Shown piece by piece: positions 1 through 12,129 of a DNA stretch of 64,000 nucleotides. Origin of the DNA: Mytilisepta virgata (lineage: Eukaryota; Mollusca; Bivalvia; Mytilida; Mytilidae); NCBI GenBank assembly GCA_028015205.1, contig JAPWFG010000056.1, positions 1-64,000 on the forward strand, written 5' to 3'. The translations under genes were made by a program, and so were the position numbers. The number at the start of each line of letters is the position of its first letter. The first letter of the stretch is position 1. Under the pieces are notes generated by a model. The model worked only from the letters and a program-made list of their open reading frames with translations. It did not search any database and was not told where the DNA came from.

Positions 1-267
1 TGGGCATGAGTTCTCCCTACGCTTGATTAAGATACAATCATGGTCAATCTGATGATTCACAATACAAAATACAAGCTTTAATTCAGCTTCAAATAAAAGT
101 ATAAATCTTTTGGTCTATATTTTGTCATTTTAAAAATGTTTGAAAGAAGTTATGTAAAAATTGTGGGTTAAGGCTTTTTATTTTCTATTATGCTTGATCT
201 TTGATCATATTGACTAAGCTGTTGGTTTTTGTCCAATAAACCATGCTTAACTCATCTGTCATTTTGT

Positions 268-395
268 AGAGTTTCATCCGAATCATGCGAATCCCCCTAA
301 TAGTTTCAGAGGAGAAGATGTTTGGAAATTTGTTAACAACAATGATGACGGACACCAAGTAATAGCAATTAAAAGCTCACATATTATGAAGTTTA
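268..395 (+). repeat. Degenerate 3' end of a G1-family repeat
   Basis: The phrases 'tagtttcagaggagaag', 'ttgttaacaac' and 'gacggacaccaagtaat' followed by 'agctcacat' appear in the same order as at the 3' ends of better G1 copies (for example 13670-13790). The terminal hairpin is not intact. Bases 1-267 and 396-474 hold nothing I recognise. Confidence 0.5.
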
Positions 396-474
396 ATCAT
401 TGTTATACAACATTCTCATCATCACCATACACTAAGGATACCATGTTTACTTTAAAAACCAAATATTGTTGAAA

Positions 475-1836
475 TCCGAGCAAGTGTAAAAAATGCCGGG
501 AAAATGGCAGCCATTTTAAAAATGGCCGTCCGAAACAAACTTTCATCATCACCATTCAACTCGGGATACCATGTTTACCTTGAAACTAGCTTTCATCTTC
601 ATTTTCTTTCTATAATTCAGCAAAAAAATAGCAAAAAACAGCATTTTGACCCTTATGTTCTATTTTTAGTAACGGCGGACATGTTTTTCAACCAATCAAA
701 AATCCAAGCACTAACTTTTTGCAGGATACCCTAAGGAACATTTTACCAAGTTTCATTTGATTTTGAATAGTAGTTTCAGAGAAGAGGATTTTTGAAATAA
801 TAACATTAAAAAAAAGCCAAAAATTTCAAAAAAGGGCAACAACTCTAACATCAGTTGACAGATTTTCACGAAAATCAGCACACAGGTAGCTCTCATCATG
901 CTGAACACTTTCAACCTGCCAGAATGTGCTGTAACCTAATGATTTTTGAGATATTTGCGAAAAACTGTTGTTTGACCCCTATGTTCTATTTTTAGTAACA
1001 GTGGCCATGTTTTTCGACGGATCAACAATCGAAGCACACACTTTGTGCAGGATACCCTAAGGAACAATCATGCTAAGTTTTATCCAAATCCATTCAGTAG
1101 TTTCAGAGAAGAAGATTTTTGAAATAATAACATAAAAAAAAGCCAAAAATGTCAAAAAAGGGCAATAACTCTAACATCAGTTGACAGATTTTCACGAAAA
1201 TCAGCACACAGGTAGCTCTCATCATGCTGAACACTTTCAACCTGCAGAATTTGCCGTAACCTAATGATTTTTGAGATATTTGCGAAAAAATGTTGTTTGA
1301 CCCCTATGTTCTATTTTTAGTAACAGTGGCCATGTTTTTCGACGAATCAAAAATCCCCACAGCAGTTCTATGCAGGGTACCCCAAGGAACATTCATACCA
1401 AGTTTGGTTCTAATTAGTCAAGCAGTTTCAGAGGAGAAGATTTTTGAAATAATAACATAAAAAAAAAGCCAAAAATGTCAAAAAAGGGCAATAACTCTAA
1501 CATCAGTTGACAGATTTTCACGAAAATCAGCACACAGGTAGCTCTCATCATGCTGAACACTTTCAACCTGCCAGAATTTGCGTAACCTAATGATTTTTGA
1601 GATAAATTGTCTGACCCCTATCTTCTATTTTTAGTAACAGCGGCCATGTTTTTCGACAGATCAAAAATCCCCACCTCTGTTCTATGCAGGATAGCCCAAA
1701 GAACATTCATACCAAGTGTGGTTCCAATTGGTCAAGTAGTTTCAGAGGAGAAGAGTTCTGAAAAATTGTTAACGACGACGACGATGGACGCCAAGTGATG
1801 GCAATAGCTCACATGGCCTTCGGCCAGGTGAGCTAA
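475..1836 (+). repeat. G1-family element, 3' portion with about 325-bp tandem units
   Basis: Three imperfect copies of a unit of about 325 bp follow each other; the phrase 'gatttttgaaataataacat' recurs near 790, 1110 and 1435. The block ends in a triplet-rich stretch (acgacgacgatggacgcc) and a hairpin at 1806-1834 (13-bp arms with one mismatch, 3-base loop), then CTAA and an A-run. No 5' G1 signature is seen, so the copy is truncated or starts outside the window. The short open frames here lie inside the repeat units and are not genes. Confidence 0.75.
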
Positions 1837-2345
1837 AAACCATGGTCAACCAGACCTTTTAACTGTATTTATCTTTCACATACTCATGTGTTCAACATCC
1901 ATCCAGACTTTATACCCAGCATGCTTCAGTCTGTCCTTTACCTTCAACATAACTGGTTGGCTGTCCCATTGGTAGCTTATCATTACGTGAGGACATTCTA
2001 CTACCAGAACTGAAAATTTACAAGTACACATTTTTCACCTTAATATTGACCAGTGCAGCTAAATATAGAATCCTAAACCTAAATTTAATTGCTAGGGAAT
2101 TTTCCATCAGTTGCTATGGACTTTTTCAATGGCATTGACTCTTGACCTTACATTTCGACTTGAACAGGTAAATTGTAGGATCCTGAACCCAAATATATAT
2201 GGTTGCTATGGACTTTTCATCAGTTGCTATGGACTTTTTCAATGACCTTGACTCTTTACCTTTCTTTTTGACTTGTACAGGTAAATTATAGGGTCCTTAA
2301 CCCAAATATATATGGTTGCTAGGGATGTTTTCAAATAAAAATTTG
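1837..2345 (+). repeat. Unassigned stretch, then about 120-bp units
   Basis: From about 2040 a unit with 'ggttgctatggactttt' and 'caatgaccttgactctt' is repeated about three times. The same module returns at 10215-10530 and 44100-44320 next to G1 sequence, so it is probably another internal module of that repeat group. Bases 1837-2040 show no gene or repeat that I recognise. Confidence 0.45.
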
Positions 2346-2949
2346 TGTCCACAAAGTGTTCCTGTAGTGTCACATTGCACAAAAACATTAAAGTCCCATA
2401 ACTCCTGTAAAATTTGTTGAATCAAAATCGCGGTGTGATAGGATCAAGTACATGTGGTGACTAACAATCCTACAAAATTTGAACAAAATCCCTTAAGCAG
2501 TCTCAGAGGAGTTGCATCCACAAAGTGTTCCTATAGTGTCACATGCACAAAAACGTTAAAGTCCCATAACTCCCGTAAAATTTGTCTGTATATATTCTAA
2601 TCAAAATCGTGGTGCGATAGAATCAAGTACATGTGGTGACTAGCAATCGTACAAAATTTGAACGAAATCCCATCAGTGGTCTCAGAGGAGTTGCCCTGAC
2701 AAAGTGTCAAATGCAGAAAAAAAGATTGAGCCAAATAACTCCCATAAAATTTGTCAAATCAAAATCGCAGTGCAATGGGATCAAGTACATATGGTGACCA
2801 ACAGTCCCACAAAATTTTAACGAAATCCAATCAGCGGTCTCGGAGGAGATGCACTGAGAAATAAATGTGACGGATGGACACAAACACAGACCATTACTAG
2901 GTCCCTCCATCGCGTTGCGGCTGGGGACAACAAGATTGCTACACATCAC
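2346..2949 (+). repeat. G5-type tandem repeat (about 180-bp unit)
   Basis: Units with 'aaagtcccataactcc', 'gatcaagtacatgtggtg' and 'tctcagaggagttgc' recur at about 2390, 2565, 2735 and 3110. The series ends twice in 'ccattactaggtccctcc...ggggacaa' (2890-2932 and 3278-3317), an imperfect hairpin with GTCCC/GGGAC arms. No coding region is supported. Confidence 0.55.
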
Positions 2950-4340
2950 AGAGAAAAGTCGAAGCCCCACAAGATATACAAAATGTGTATTATTGAAATG
3001 GTGGCACACTATGGATGTCAACACATAATAAAGAAAATTGCAGTACAATACAAATAAAAATTTGCGCCCACAAAAGTGTTCGTGTAGTGTCACATGCACA
3101 AAATATTAAAGTCCCATAACTCCAGTAAAATTTGTACAATCAAAATTGCAGTGTGATAGGATCAAGTACATGTGGTGACTAACAATCCTACAAAATTTGA
3201 ACGAAATCCGATCAGTGGTCTCAGAGGAGTTGCGCTAACAAATAACTGTGATGGATGAATAGAAGGACGGATGCAGACCATTACTAGGTCCCTCCGTCGT
3301 GTTGCGGTTGGGGACAATTACTTACATGTAAATAATCTATGTCACCAAAGTTTCATGAAAATTGCTCAATGCTTTTTTAAGTTATTGTCCGAAAACTGGA
3401 AAATCCCCCCCCCCCCCTTTTTTATGAATAAAGTCCCATAAACTCCGAAACCTAAATCCGGAAATTTATAAAAATCAAAAGTGAACTTGCCTCAATTGAT
3501 ACAAACAATTCACTTAAGTTTCATGAAAATTGCTCAAAGCATTTTTAAGAGTCCGAAAACTGGAAAATCCCCCCTTTTTATGAATAAAGTCCCATAAGTC
3601 GGAAACGTTAAATCAGAAATTTATAAAAATTGAAAGGGAGCTTAAGTCGATATAAACAATTCACCGACGTTTCAGGAAAATTGGTGAAAGCGTTTATGAG
3701 TTATTGTCCAAAGTGTGGACAGACGGATGGACAACGGTGTATCATAATATATCTAGTCTTTAAAGACGGGCGTATAAAAAGCGCTTTTTTACCTATGTTC
3801 TATTTTTAGCCATGGCAGCCATTTTTCTCAATTTACAAGAAAATAAAACACAACCTTTATACTAGATACCCTAAGGATCTTTCAGCATAAATTTGGATGA
3901 AATTGATTCTGTAGTTTCCGAGAAGATTTTTGAAAGTTTACAAAGATGACAAAAAAAATGTGAAATAATTTTCTTTAAAGGGCAAAAACTCCTATAAGGG
4001 GTCAATTAACAATTTTGGTCATGTTGACTTATTTGTAGATCATTTGCTGAACATTTCTGCTGTTTACAGCTTGTCTTGATCTATATTAATATTCAAGTTA
4101 ATAACCTAAAACAGCAAAATTTCGTTAAAATTCAGGGGCAATAACCCAACAAAGAGTTGACCGATTCATCTGAAAATTTCATGGCAGGTAGATCTTGACC
4201 TGATAAACATTTCTACCCCATCAAAATTGTTCTAAATGCTCTAAATGCTTTGGTTTTTGAGATAAAAGCCAATAAAGGGCTTTACTAAGCGCAGCATGAT
4301 ACGACCGCAACATGTCGAAAGGAAAAGAATTAAAGTAAAC
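2950..4340 (+). repeat. First copy of a 1391-bp direct tandem duplication
   Basis: This segment is followed directly by a second copy at 4341-5731. Three anchors I measured (starts at 2950/4341, 3001/4392 and 3781/5172) are all offset by 1391, and even the C13/T6 homopolymer near 3410 is the same length in both. The copy contains the end of the G5 array, a second tandem block (3330-3775) ending in the palindrome GTCTTTAAAGAC and 'gcgtataaaaa', a G1 fragment, and the 5' end of a G2 element (about 4279-4314). Confidence 0.85.
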
Positions 4341-5731
4341 AGAGAAAAGTCGAAGCCCCACAAGATATACAAAATGTGTATTATTGAAATGGTGGCACAC
4401 TATGGATGTCAACACATAATAAAGAAAATTGCAGTACAATACAAATAAAAATTTGCGCCCACAAAAGTGTTCGTGTAGTGTCACATGCACAAAATATTAA
4501 AGTCCCATAACTCCAGTAAAATTTGTACAATCAAAATTGCAGTGTGATAGGATCAAGTACATGTGGTGACTAACAATCCTACAAAATTTGAACGAAATCC
4601 GATCAGTGGTCTCAGAGGAGTTGCGCTAACAAATAACTGTGATGGATGAATAGAAGGACGGATGCAGACCATTACTAGGTCCCTCCGTCGTGTTGCGGTT
4701 GGGGACAATTACTTACATGTAAATAATCTATGTCACCAAAGTTTCATGAAAATTGCTCAATGCTTTTTTAAGTTATTGTCCGAAAACTGGAAAATCCCCC
4801 CCCCCCCCTTTTTTATGAATAAAGTCCCATAAACTCCGAAACCTAAATCCGGAAATTTATAAAAATCAAAAGTGAACTTGCCTCAATTGATACAAACAAT
4901 TCACTTAAGTTTCATGAAAATTGCTCAAAGCATTTTTAAGAGTCCGAAAACTGGAAAATCCCCCCTTTTTATGAATAAAGTCCCATAAGTCGGAAACGTT
5001 AAATCAGAAATTTATAAAAATTGAAAGGGAGCTTAAGTCGATATAAACAATTCACCGACGTTTCAGGAAAATTGGTGAAAGCGTTTATGAGTTATTGTCC
5101 AAAGTGTGGACAGACGGATGGACAACGGTGTATCATAATATATCTAGTCTTTAAAGACGGGCGTATAAAAAGCGCTTTTTTACCTATGTTCTATTTTTAG
5201 CCATGGCAGCCATTTTTCTCAATTTACAAGAAAATAAAACACAACCTTTATACTAGATACCCTAAGGATCTTTCAGCATAAATTTGGATGAAATTGATTC
5301 TGTAGTTTCCGAGAAGATTTTTGAAAGTTTACAAAGATGACAAAAAAAATGTGAAATAATTTTCTTTAAAGGGCAAAAACTCCTATAAGGGGTCAATTAA
5401 CAATTTTGGTCATGTTGACTTATTTGTAGATCATTTGCTGAACATTTCTGCTGTTTACAGCTTGTCTTGATCTATATTAATATTCAAGTTAATAACCTAA
5501 AACAGCAAAATTTCGTTAAAATTCAGGGGCAATAACCCAACAAAGAGTTGACCGATTCATCTGAAAATTTCATGGCAGGTAGATCTTGACCTGATAAACA
5601 TTTCTACCCCATCAAAATTGTTCTAAATGCTCTAAATGCTTTGGTTTTTGAGATAAAAGCCAATAAAGGGCTTTACTAAGCGCAGCATGATACGACCGCA
5701 ACATGTCGAAAGGAAAAGAATTAAAGTAAAC
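4341..5731 (+). repeat. Second copy of the 1391-bp tandem duplication
   Basis: By eye it is identical to 2950-4340. The outer junctions share only 'ag' (4341-4342 and 5732-5733), so a microhomology or replication-slippage origin is possible; an assembly artefact is also possible. Only this copy's G2 start (about 5670) continues into a full G2 element; the first copy's G2 start is cut off by the junction. Confidence 0.85.
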
Positions 5732-7271
5732 AGGGTCATAAAATAAAGTGTTTTATAGTATAATATACATTACACAGAAATACTAAACCTACCACAAAAA
5801 AAGATAAGAAAAAAAATTAGAATTTGAGTTACCTTGCTTTTTTTTACCCCTTTAAGGATGCTCGCTGGTCATGTTTTGGTCTTTTTGTCAGATTTTCGGA
5901 ATCCTTGGGTTTTATCCATTTCTTAAACATTAAATTTTTTGCCCATGAACCCCCACTTTTTTTTCATAATTCAATCATATATACCTTAAAATGGTATTTG
6001 ACAAAATTTTATAAAATCCTTTTTATTTTTTCATACATCTTTGAGACTGAAGTTGTCAATGCAAAGACAATGAAAAATCCAGAGAAAACCCATTTCCTGC
6101 AAATTTTCAAGGCCTTATAGCTCTAAAATGAGCACATGAACCTATATTTCTTTCTTGCTTATTTGTTTACTATTCATACATTCTCTCAAACTGAAACACC
6201 TATTTCAAATCCTTTTTATTTCCTATTAGACCAGCAATCATCCTTAACCACCACTATCTCAAAAACTGTAAAAGTTCTTTTGATATACTACAAGATGAAT
6301 TAAAAGAAAAAAATTTCCATTAAAACTGAATGAAAAATAAAAATTGTAGGTGTTCTGCAAAATGGCTAATTTTGACTCCTATAATCCCTTTTATCTCTGC
6401 AATGACAAAAGTTACACAAAACTGCCTGGATTAACTTCATTGTCTTTCTTATGACCAACCATTTAAAAAAATCATCAAAATCGGATAAAAAATAAAAAAA
6501 GTTAAGGCGGATCAAGAAATAAGTTTTCCCATTTTCATCAAGGAAAAAAACCCCAAAATCATAAAAATCGGACAAAAATTTAAAAAATGATACCAAAATT
6601 ATAAAAAAAAAACCTTAATGACCTCCACAAAATAAATAAAATTCAATTTTGGACCCTTTAAACCTCAATGTGGACCAATTTGATAACCGGGCCCAAATAT
6701 AGAAAATCTAAATACATGGTTAGATTCAGCATATCGAAGAACCCCATATATTCAATTTTTGTTGAAATCAAACAAAGTTTAATTTTGGACCCCGATTTAG
6801 ACCAACTTGAAAACTGGGCCCATAATAAAAAAACTAAGTACATGTTTAGATTCAGCATATCAAAGAACCCCAAGAATTCAATTTTTGTTAAAATCAAACT
6901 AAGTTTAATTTTGGACCCTTTGGACCTTAATGTAGACCAATTTGAAAATGGGACCAAAAATTAAGAATCTAAATACACGGTTAGATTCGGCATATCAAAG
7001 AACCCCAATAGTTCAATTTTCAATGAAATCAAACAAAGTTTAATTTTGGACCCTTTTGGCCCCTAATTCCTAAACTGTTGGGACTAAAACCCCCAAAATC
7101 AATCCCAACCTTCCTTTTGTGGTCATAAACCTTGTGTTTAAATTTCATAGATTTCTATTAACTTATACTAAAGTTATAGTGCGAAAACCAAATGTCTTCG
7201 GACGATGACGACGTTGACGACGCCGACGTCATACCAATATATGACTGCAAAAATTTTGCGGTCGTATAAAA
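5670..7271 (+). repeat. G2-family repeat element, copy i
   Basis: The start shows 'tactaagcgcagc' followed by 'gatacgaccgc'. The end is a hairpin at 7238-7266 with arms like ATACGACCGCAAAA, followed by AAAAA. The 3' part holds the G2 phrases 'ttggacccttttggcccc' and 'aaaccttgtgtttaaat' also found at 31590-31690 and 48660-49080, and one and a half copies of the 261-bp unit of copy iii (6650-7040). Bases 5732-6600 are AT-rich with no other signal. G1 sequence on both sides (to about 5665 and from 7272) indicates that it landed inside a G1 element. Confidence 0.7.
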
Positions 7272-7522
7272 AGTGCAGTTTACCCCCCTTTGTTCTATTT
7301 TTAGCCATGGCGGAGATGTTTTTTGACGGACAAGAAAATAAAACATATACTTTATTCTAGATACTGTAAGGATGATTCAGACTAAGTTTGGCTAAAATTG
7401 GTTTTATGGTTTCAGAGGAGATCTTTGAAAAGTTTACGACGGATGACCGATGGAAAACCTATGGACGACAGATGCCAAGTGATGGCAAAATCTCAGATGT
7501 CCTTTTAGGACAGGTGAGCTAA
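7272..7522 (+). repeat. G1-family 3' end, cut off by the G2 element
   Basis: It resumes G1 sequence in the middle of the module ('tgcagtttaccc', 'tctatttttagccatgg') and runs to the hairpin at 7490-7520 and CTAA. With the G1 sequence left of 5670 it forms one G1 copy split by G2 copy i. Confidence 0.7.
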
Positions 7523-7963
7523 AACATTATGCAAAACTTTCTTGCCAGTCAATAGAAACTATTCAACCAATAAGAAATAAGACTTAAATATGGACCAAAC
7601 AACTATATAATAATTGACCAGGAGCTGAGAACATTTCTATTCATAAACAAAAAGAAATACTTTTTCAACAGTTTTGTTTGTAATTAGTGGTAGTAACTTA
7701 CCAAACACTTTAATTGTACTATAAACACAAACTAAAAATAGCAAACCAAACTGAAAAAAAATATTAAATCAAATTTTAAAAACACAAAACAATAAAGATA
7801 ACATTGATGAATAATATAATAGAAAACGAGGAAATGGTGAGCTGTCAAAATGGGTATAAAATGAATTAAATGTACAAAATACACAGACCAAACAAAACCA
7901 AATACAAAATCATATAAACTGTTAACACAAAGATATGTCTCGTCTGTCGGCAGAAAATTTAAA
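7523..7963. other. No gene or repeat recognised
   Basis: AT-rich sequence between two G1 copies. The 121-codon open frame on the minus strand that crosses it runs into repeat sequence and has no recognisable protein features. Confidence 0.4.
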
Positions 7964-9430
7964 ACCGGAGGCTCCCAAAAGCCTGTATCACTCACCTGAT
8001 AGTGCATTGCATATTGCATATAGCAACCAGTTCCAAAAGGGTTAAAAGTTCGGCTGTGGTGGCAATCTTGGTTGATAGTTTTTGTCAACGGACACAATTC
8101 TGAAAGAGGACCATCTAAGGACCATTGCTGCTAAGTTTGGTTCCAACCTCTCAGCATTTTCAGACAAGAAGATTTTTTAATGAATTTTTCATAGGGTCCA
8201 ATGTTAAACTATGTTCGGCTTTGGTGGCCATCTTGGTTGACAGTCTAGGTCATCCGACACGTCTGAAAGAGGACAATCTAAGGACCATTGCTGCCAAGTC
8301 TTGTTCTGATTGGCTTAGTTGTTTCAGACAAGAAGATTTTTAAATGAATTTCCCATAGGGCCCTACATGTATGTCAAACTAAGTTGGGCTGTGGTGGCCA
8401 TCTTGGTTGATCGTCTGGTTCATCAGACATACTTCTGAAAGTGGACCATCTAAGGACAAATGCTGCTAAGTTTGGTTGCAATTGGCTCAGTAGTTTCAGA
8501 AAAGAAGATTTTTAAATGAATTTCCCATAGGGTCCTATGTTAAATGAAGTTTGGCTGTGGCGCCCAACTTGGTTGATGGTCTGGTTCATCAGACATATTT
8601 CTGAGAGAGGACCATTTAAGGACTGTTAAGTTTGGTTGTAATTGGCTCAGTAGTTTCAGACAAGATTTTTAAATGAATTTCCCACAGGGTCCTATGTTAA
8701 ACTAAATTTGGTTGTGGCGGCCATTTTGGTTGATTGTCCAAATCATCGGACACTTTCTGAAAGAGGACCATCTAAGGACCATTTCTGCTAAGTTTGCTTG
8801 CAAATTGGCTCAGTAGTTTCAGACAAGACGATTTTTAAATGAATTTCCCATAGGGTCCCATGTTAAACTAAGTTTGGCTTTGGCGGCCATCCTGGTTGAT
8901 ATCATCCAGTTCACCGGACACAATCCTGAAAGAGGACCATCTAAGGACCATTGGCTGTGGCAGCCATCTTGGTCCGAGGTTGGGGCCATCAGACACACTT
9001 ATGAAAGAGGACGACCTTCACCATTCCACAAGAGTTTGGTTCTAACTGGGCAAGTAGTTTCAGACAAGGAGATTTTTATGTGAATTTCCCATAGAGTCCC
9101 AGGTTAATCTGTGGCGGCAATCTTGGTCAGATGTCGGGATCATTGGACACAATTTTGGAAGGATCATTTCAGCAAAGTTTGGCTGAGATTGGCATGGTAG
9201 CTTCAGAGGATAAGATTTTTTAAATTTTGACCCCCCCCCCCCCTTTTTCTATTTGTAGCTTGGCTGCCATCTTGGTCGAAGGTTGGGGACACCGGACAAA
9301 ATTTGGAAGGGGACCACACAAGGACCATTCCACCAAACTTTCTGAGGACAAGATTAAAATGTGGATTGTGGACGACGGACGCCAAGTGATGACAATAGCT
9401 CACATGACCCTTCGGAATGGTCGTCAAACT
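7964..9430 (+). repeat. G1-family element with about 165-bp tandem units
   Basis: The 5' signature 'ggaggctcccaaaagcct' followed by 'gtatcactcacctg' starts the copy. About seven units of roughly 165 bp follow, each with 'cccatagggtcctatgtt' and 'ggcggccatcttgg'-type phrases. The 3' end keeps 'gacgacggacgccaagtgat' but its hairpin is eroded (9395-9430). A C11 run lies at 9231-9241. Bases 9431-9623 hold nothing I recognise. Confidence 0.7.
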
Positions 9431-9623
9431 GTGATGTACTGATAGTAATGCAACTTTATAGAAAATATCATTGATCTATCCCAAGTAGTTCCTATCAAAC
9501 TGACTTAACTTGACGTCATCGTTGCCACCACTGTCAAAGACGTTCCCGAAAAAAGCAACACCTATGTCTGTCTCACCTTCGGCGACAAAACAGGCTACAC
9601 AAAAAAAAAACAACAACCAAAGT

Positions 9624-10560
9624 AACTAGAGGCTTCCAGGAGCCTGTATCGCTCATCTTGACTATGTCCATCTTGACTGGCAGCCTGGAAAATTTCAATC
9701 AAGAAGATCTTTCAGTGATTTTTCCAATTAGGTCCTATGTTAAACTATGTTTGGCTTTGGTGGCCATCTTGGAAGACGGGTGGGGTCGTCAAATATAATT
9801 CTGGAAGAGGACTAACTAAGGACCATTGCTGCTAACTTTTTTTTCCAAATGGCTTTAGACAAGAAGATCTTAAGTAAATTTCCAATAGGGTACTATGTTT
9901 AACTATGTTCCGCTCTGGTAGAAATTTTGGATGGTTGGAGGGATCATTGGAAATATTTCTGAAAGAGAGCTACTAAAGGACCATTGCTGCCAAGTTTTTT
10001 TCCAATTGGCCATGTAGTTTAACACAAGAAGATCTTTAAGTAAATTTCCCATAGTGTCCTATGTTAACTATGTTCGGCTCAGGCGGCCATCTTGGATGAT
10101 GGGTGGGGTCATTGGATACTATTCTGAAAGAGAACCACCTAAGGACCATTGCTGCCAAGGTTTGTTCCAATTGGCCCAGTGGTTTCAGAGAAGATCTTTA
10201 AAATATAGAATCATGAAGCCAAATAGATATGGTTGCTAGGGACTTTTTCATCGGTTGCTATTCAATGGCATTGACCCTTGACCTTCCATTTTGACTTGAA
10301 CAGGAAAATTGTAAGGTCCTGAACCCAAAAATATCTGGTTGCTAGGGACTTTTCCATCGACTGCTATGAATTTTTTTCAATGACCTTGACCCTTGAGCCT
10401 CCATATTGACTTACACAGCTATATTATAAGGTCCTGAATCTATAAATATATATGGTTACTTTGGACTTTGATCAGTTGCTATGGACTTTTTCAATGACCT
10501 TTACCTTCCATTTTACTTGCACAACTACAATTTAATTTATTTCAAGTTATGCTCTAAACA
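9624..10560 (+). repeat. G1-family fragment
   Basis: The 5' signature 'actagaggcttccaggagcc' is followed by about three 165-bp-type units (phrases 'ggaccattgctgcc' and 'ccatcttggatgatgg'), then the 120-bp module with 'ggttgctagggac' from 10225. No 3' hairpin is found, so the copy is truncated. Confidence 0.6.
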
Positions 10561-11578
10561 TCTGTGACAATATGTCAGACCATTATTTTTACTGATAATT
10601 ACTGTTTACAAGTAAATAATCTTTCAAGGGCAAAAACTCCTAAAAGGGGGTCAACTGACGATTTTGGTTAGGTTGACTTATTTGTAGATCTTACTTTGCT
10701 GAACATTTTTGTTGTCTAAAGTTTGTCTTTATCTATAATAATATTCAAGTTAATAACCTAAAACTGCTTAAAATTAACAATTTAGGGGCAATAACACGAT
10801 AATGGGTTGACTGATTCGTCTGAAAATAGCAGGTATATCTTGACCTCATAAACATTTTTAATTTTTCTCAGTTTTGCTCTAACTGCTTTAGTTTTTGAGA
10901 TATGAGCCAAAAAGTGAATTTTGACCTATGTTCTTTCTTTTTTTTTTTAGACCAAATATAACATTTTATTGCACAATTTAGTTGTTAACAAATATCCTTG
11001 GCGATACAACAATTTCGCCAAGGCTTTTCCCTGTGTTGTTAATTTCTAAACAGACCAGGGGATTTGTTTAGAAATCAATTAATACATATAAAATTTTAGT
11101 TTCATTACATATTTTAGTGATAATATACATTCTGATACTATTTCACCTATGTTCTATTTATCAAATAATTCATTGGTGCCATGCTCTATCATTATTTTAA
11201 CATGGTTAGGCCTGATATTTGTTTATATTTCACACTGAGCGTTAGTGAACATTGAAAATAATATTTTTTCAAAGTATAAAATTGCAGTTTAAATTGCTGC
11301 ATTTATAAAATAATTCTTATGTTTGTCTTGCATTTCATTACATTAGTCCCTTTTTCATTAACGGATCATTTTATTATTTACATAAATGTGTATATGTATT
11401 TTGGAGCAAATTTTTTTTTGTGGTTTTAAATGCTTTTTTTTTTTTTAGAAAGTTAAACCGAGGCCACGAGGCCATTAGGTATTTGTCAAGCAGTTTGCAC
11501 TTTTCAGGTCAAAAGTTTGGGAGTTGTTATATATAACTAGCATATTTTCTCCTTTCATTTCCTTAAAAGTATTGATTT
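10561..11578. repeat. G1 module remnant and AT-rich sequence
   Basis: Bases 10620-10930 match a G1 module also seen at 13240-13550 and 3990-4260 ('gggcaaaaactcct', 'gttgacttatttgtagatc', 'tattcaagttaataacct'). Bases 10930-11578 are AT-rich with poly-T runs and no recognised feature. Confidence 0.45.
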
Positions 11579-11585
11579 TTAATTA

Positions 11586-11725
11586 TACCAATATGTACCA
11601 CAAGTGTGTCTAAACTTCTTCACCATTTTCCAATATCTACCAGAAGTATGTCTAAACTTCTTCACCATTTTCTGATATGTACTAGAATTGTGGCTAAACT
11701 TCTTCACCATTTTCTTATTGGAGTG
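11586..11725 (+). repeat. Three tandem copies of an about 50-bp unit
   Basis: The phrase 'ctaaacttcttcaccatttt' occurs three times, with 'aatatgtac' or 'aatatctac'-like sequence between. The repeat makes the short minus-strand open frame look like a repeat protein (MVKKFRH...), but nothing else supports coding. Confidence 0.7.
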
Positions 11726-11839
11726 CAATGAGATTACAGAAAAGATATTGGTTTTACCATGTAGCAATGACCCTCTGTATAAAACAAAAATATCCAACTA
11801 ATAAAGCTACATGTATGTAAAAACAAAAAACATATATAA

Positions 11840-12129
11840 ACTAAAGGCTCACATGAGCCTGTATCGCTCACCTGGCTTCTATTAGCCAATTTGAAAATGT
11901 AAGCTCTGATGTATCCACAAGGCTGTTAAAGAAATGCAAAATGTCAAAGTGACCTTGACCTAAAAACACTGGATCATTTGCATCTGTTATTCAATAAATC
12001 ATTCCTACCAAATTTGGTTACAATATGCCCATAAGTTCCTCAGCATATGACAAAAAAGTCCTTTCCCACATGGTTTCCATCAAAATTTTGAATAGCACAG
12101 TTGTTGGGTGAGCTGATGAATCTCAATAA
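11840..12129 (+). repeat. G1-family fragment, truncated by the next G1 copy
   Basis: It has a clear 5' signature (aaaggctcacatgagcct followed by gtatcgctcacctgg) but is interrupted after about 290 bp, where the next G1 copy begins at 12130. Confidence 0.65.

Noticed and set aside
7964..9430. CRISPR-like spacing of repeats
   Set aside because: Units are about 165 bp and similar throughout, without short fixed repeats and unique spacers; the context is eukaryotic.
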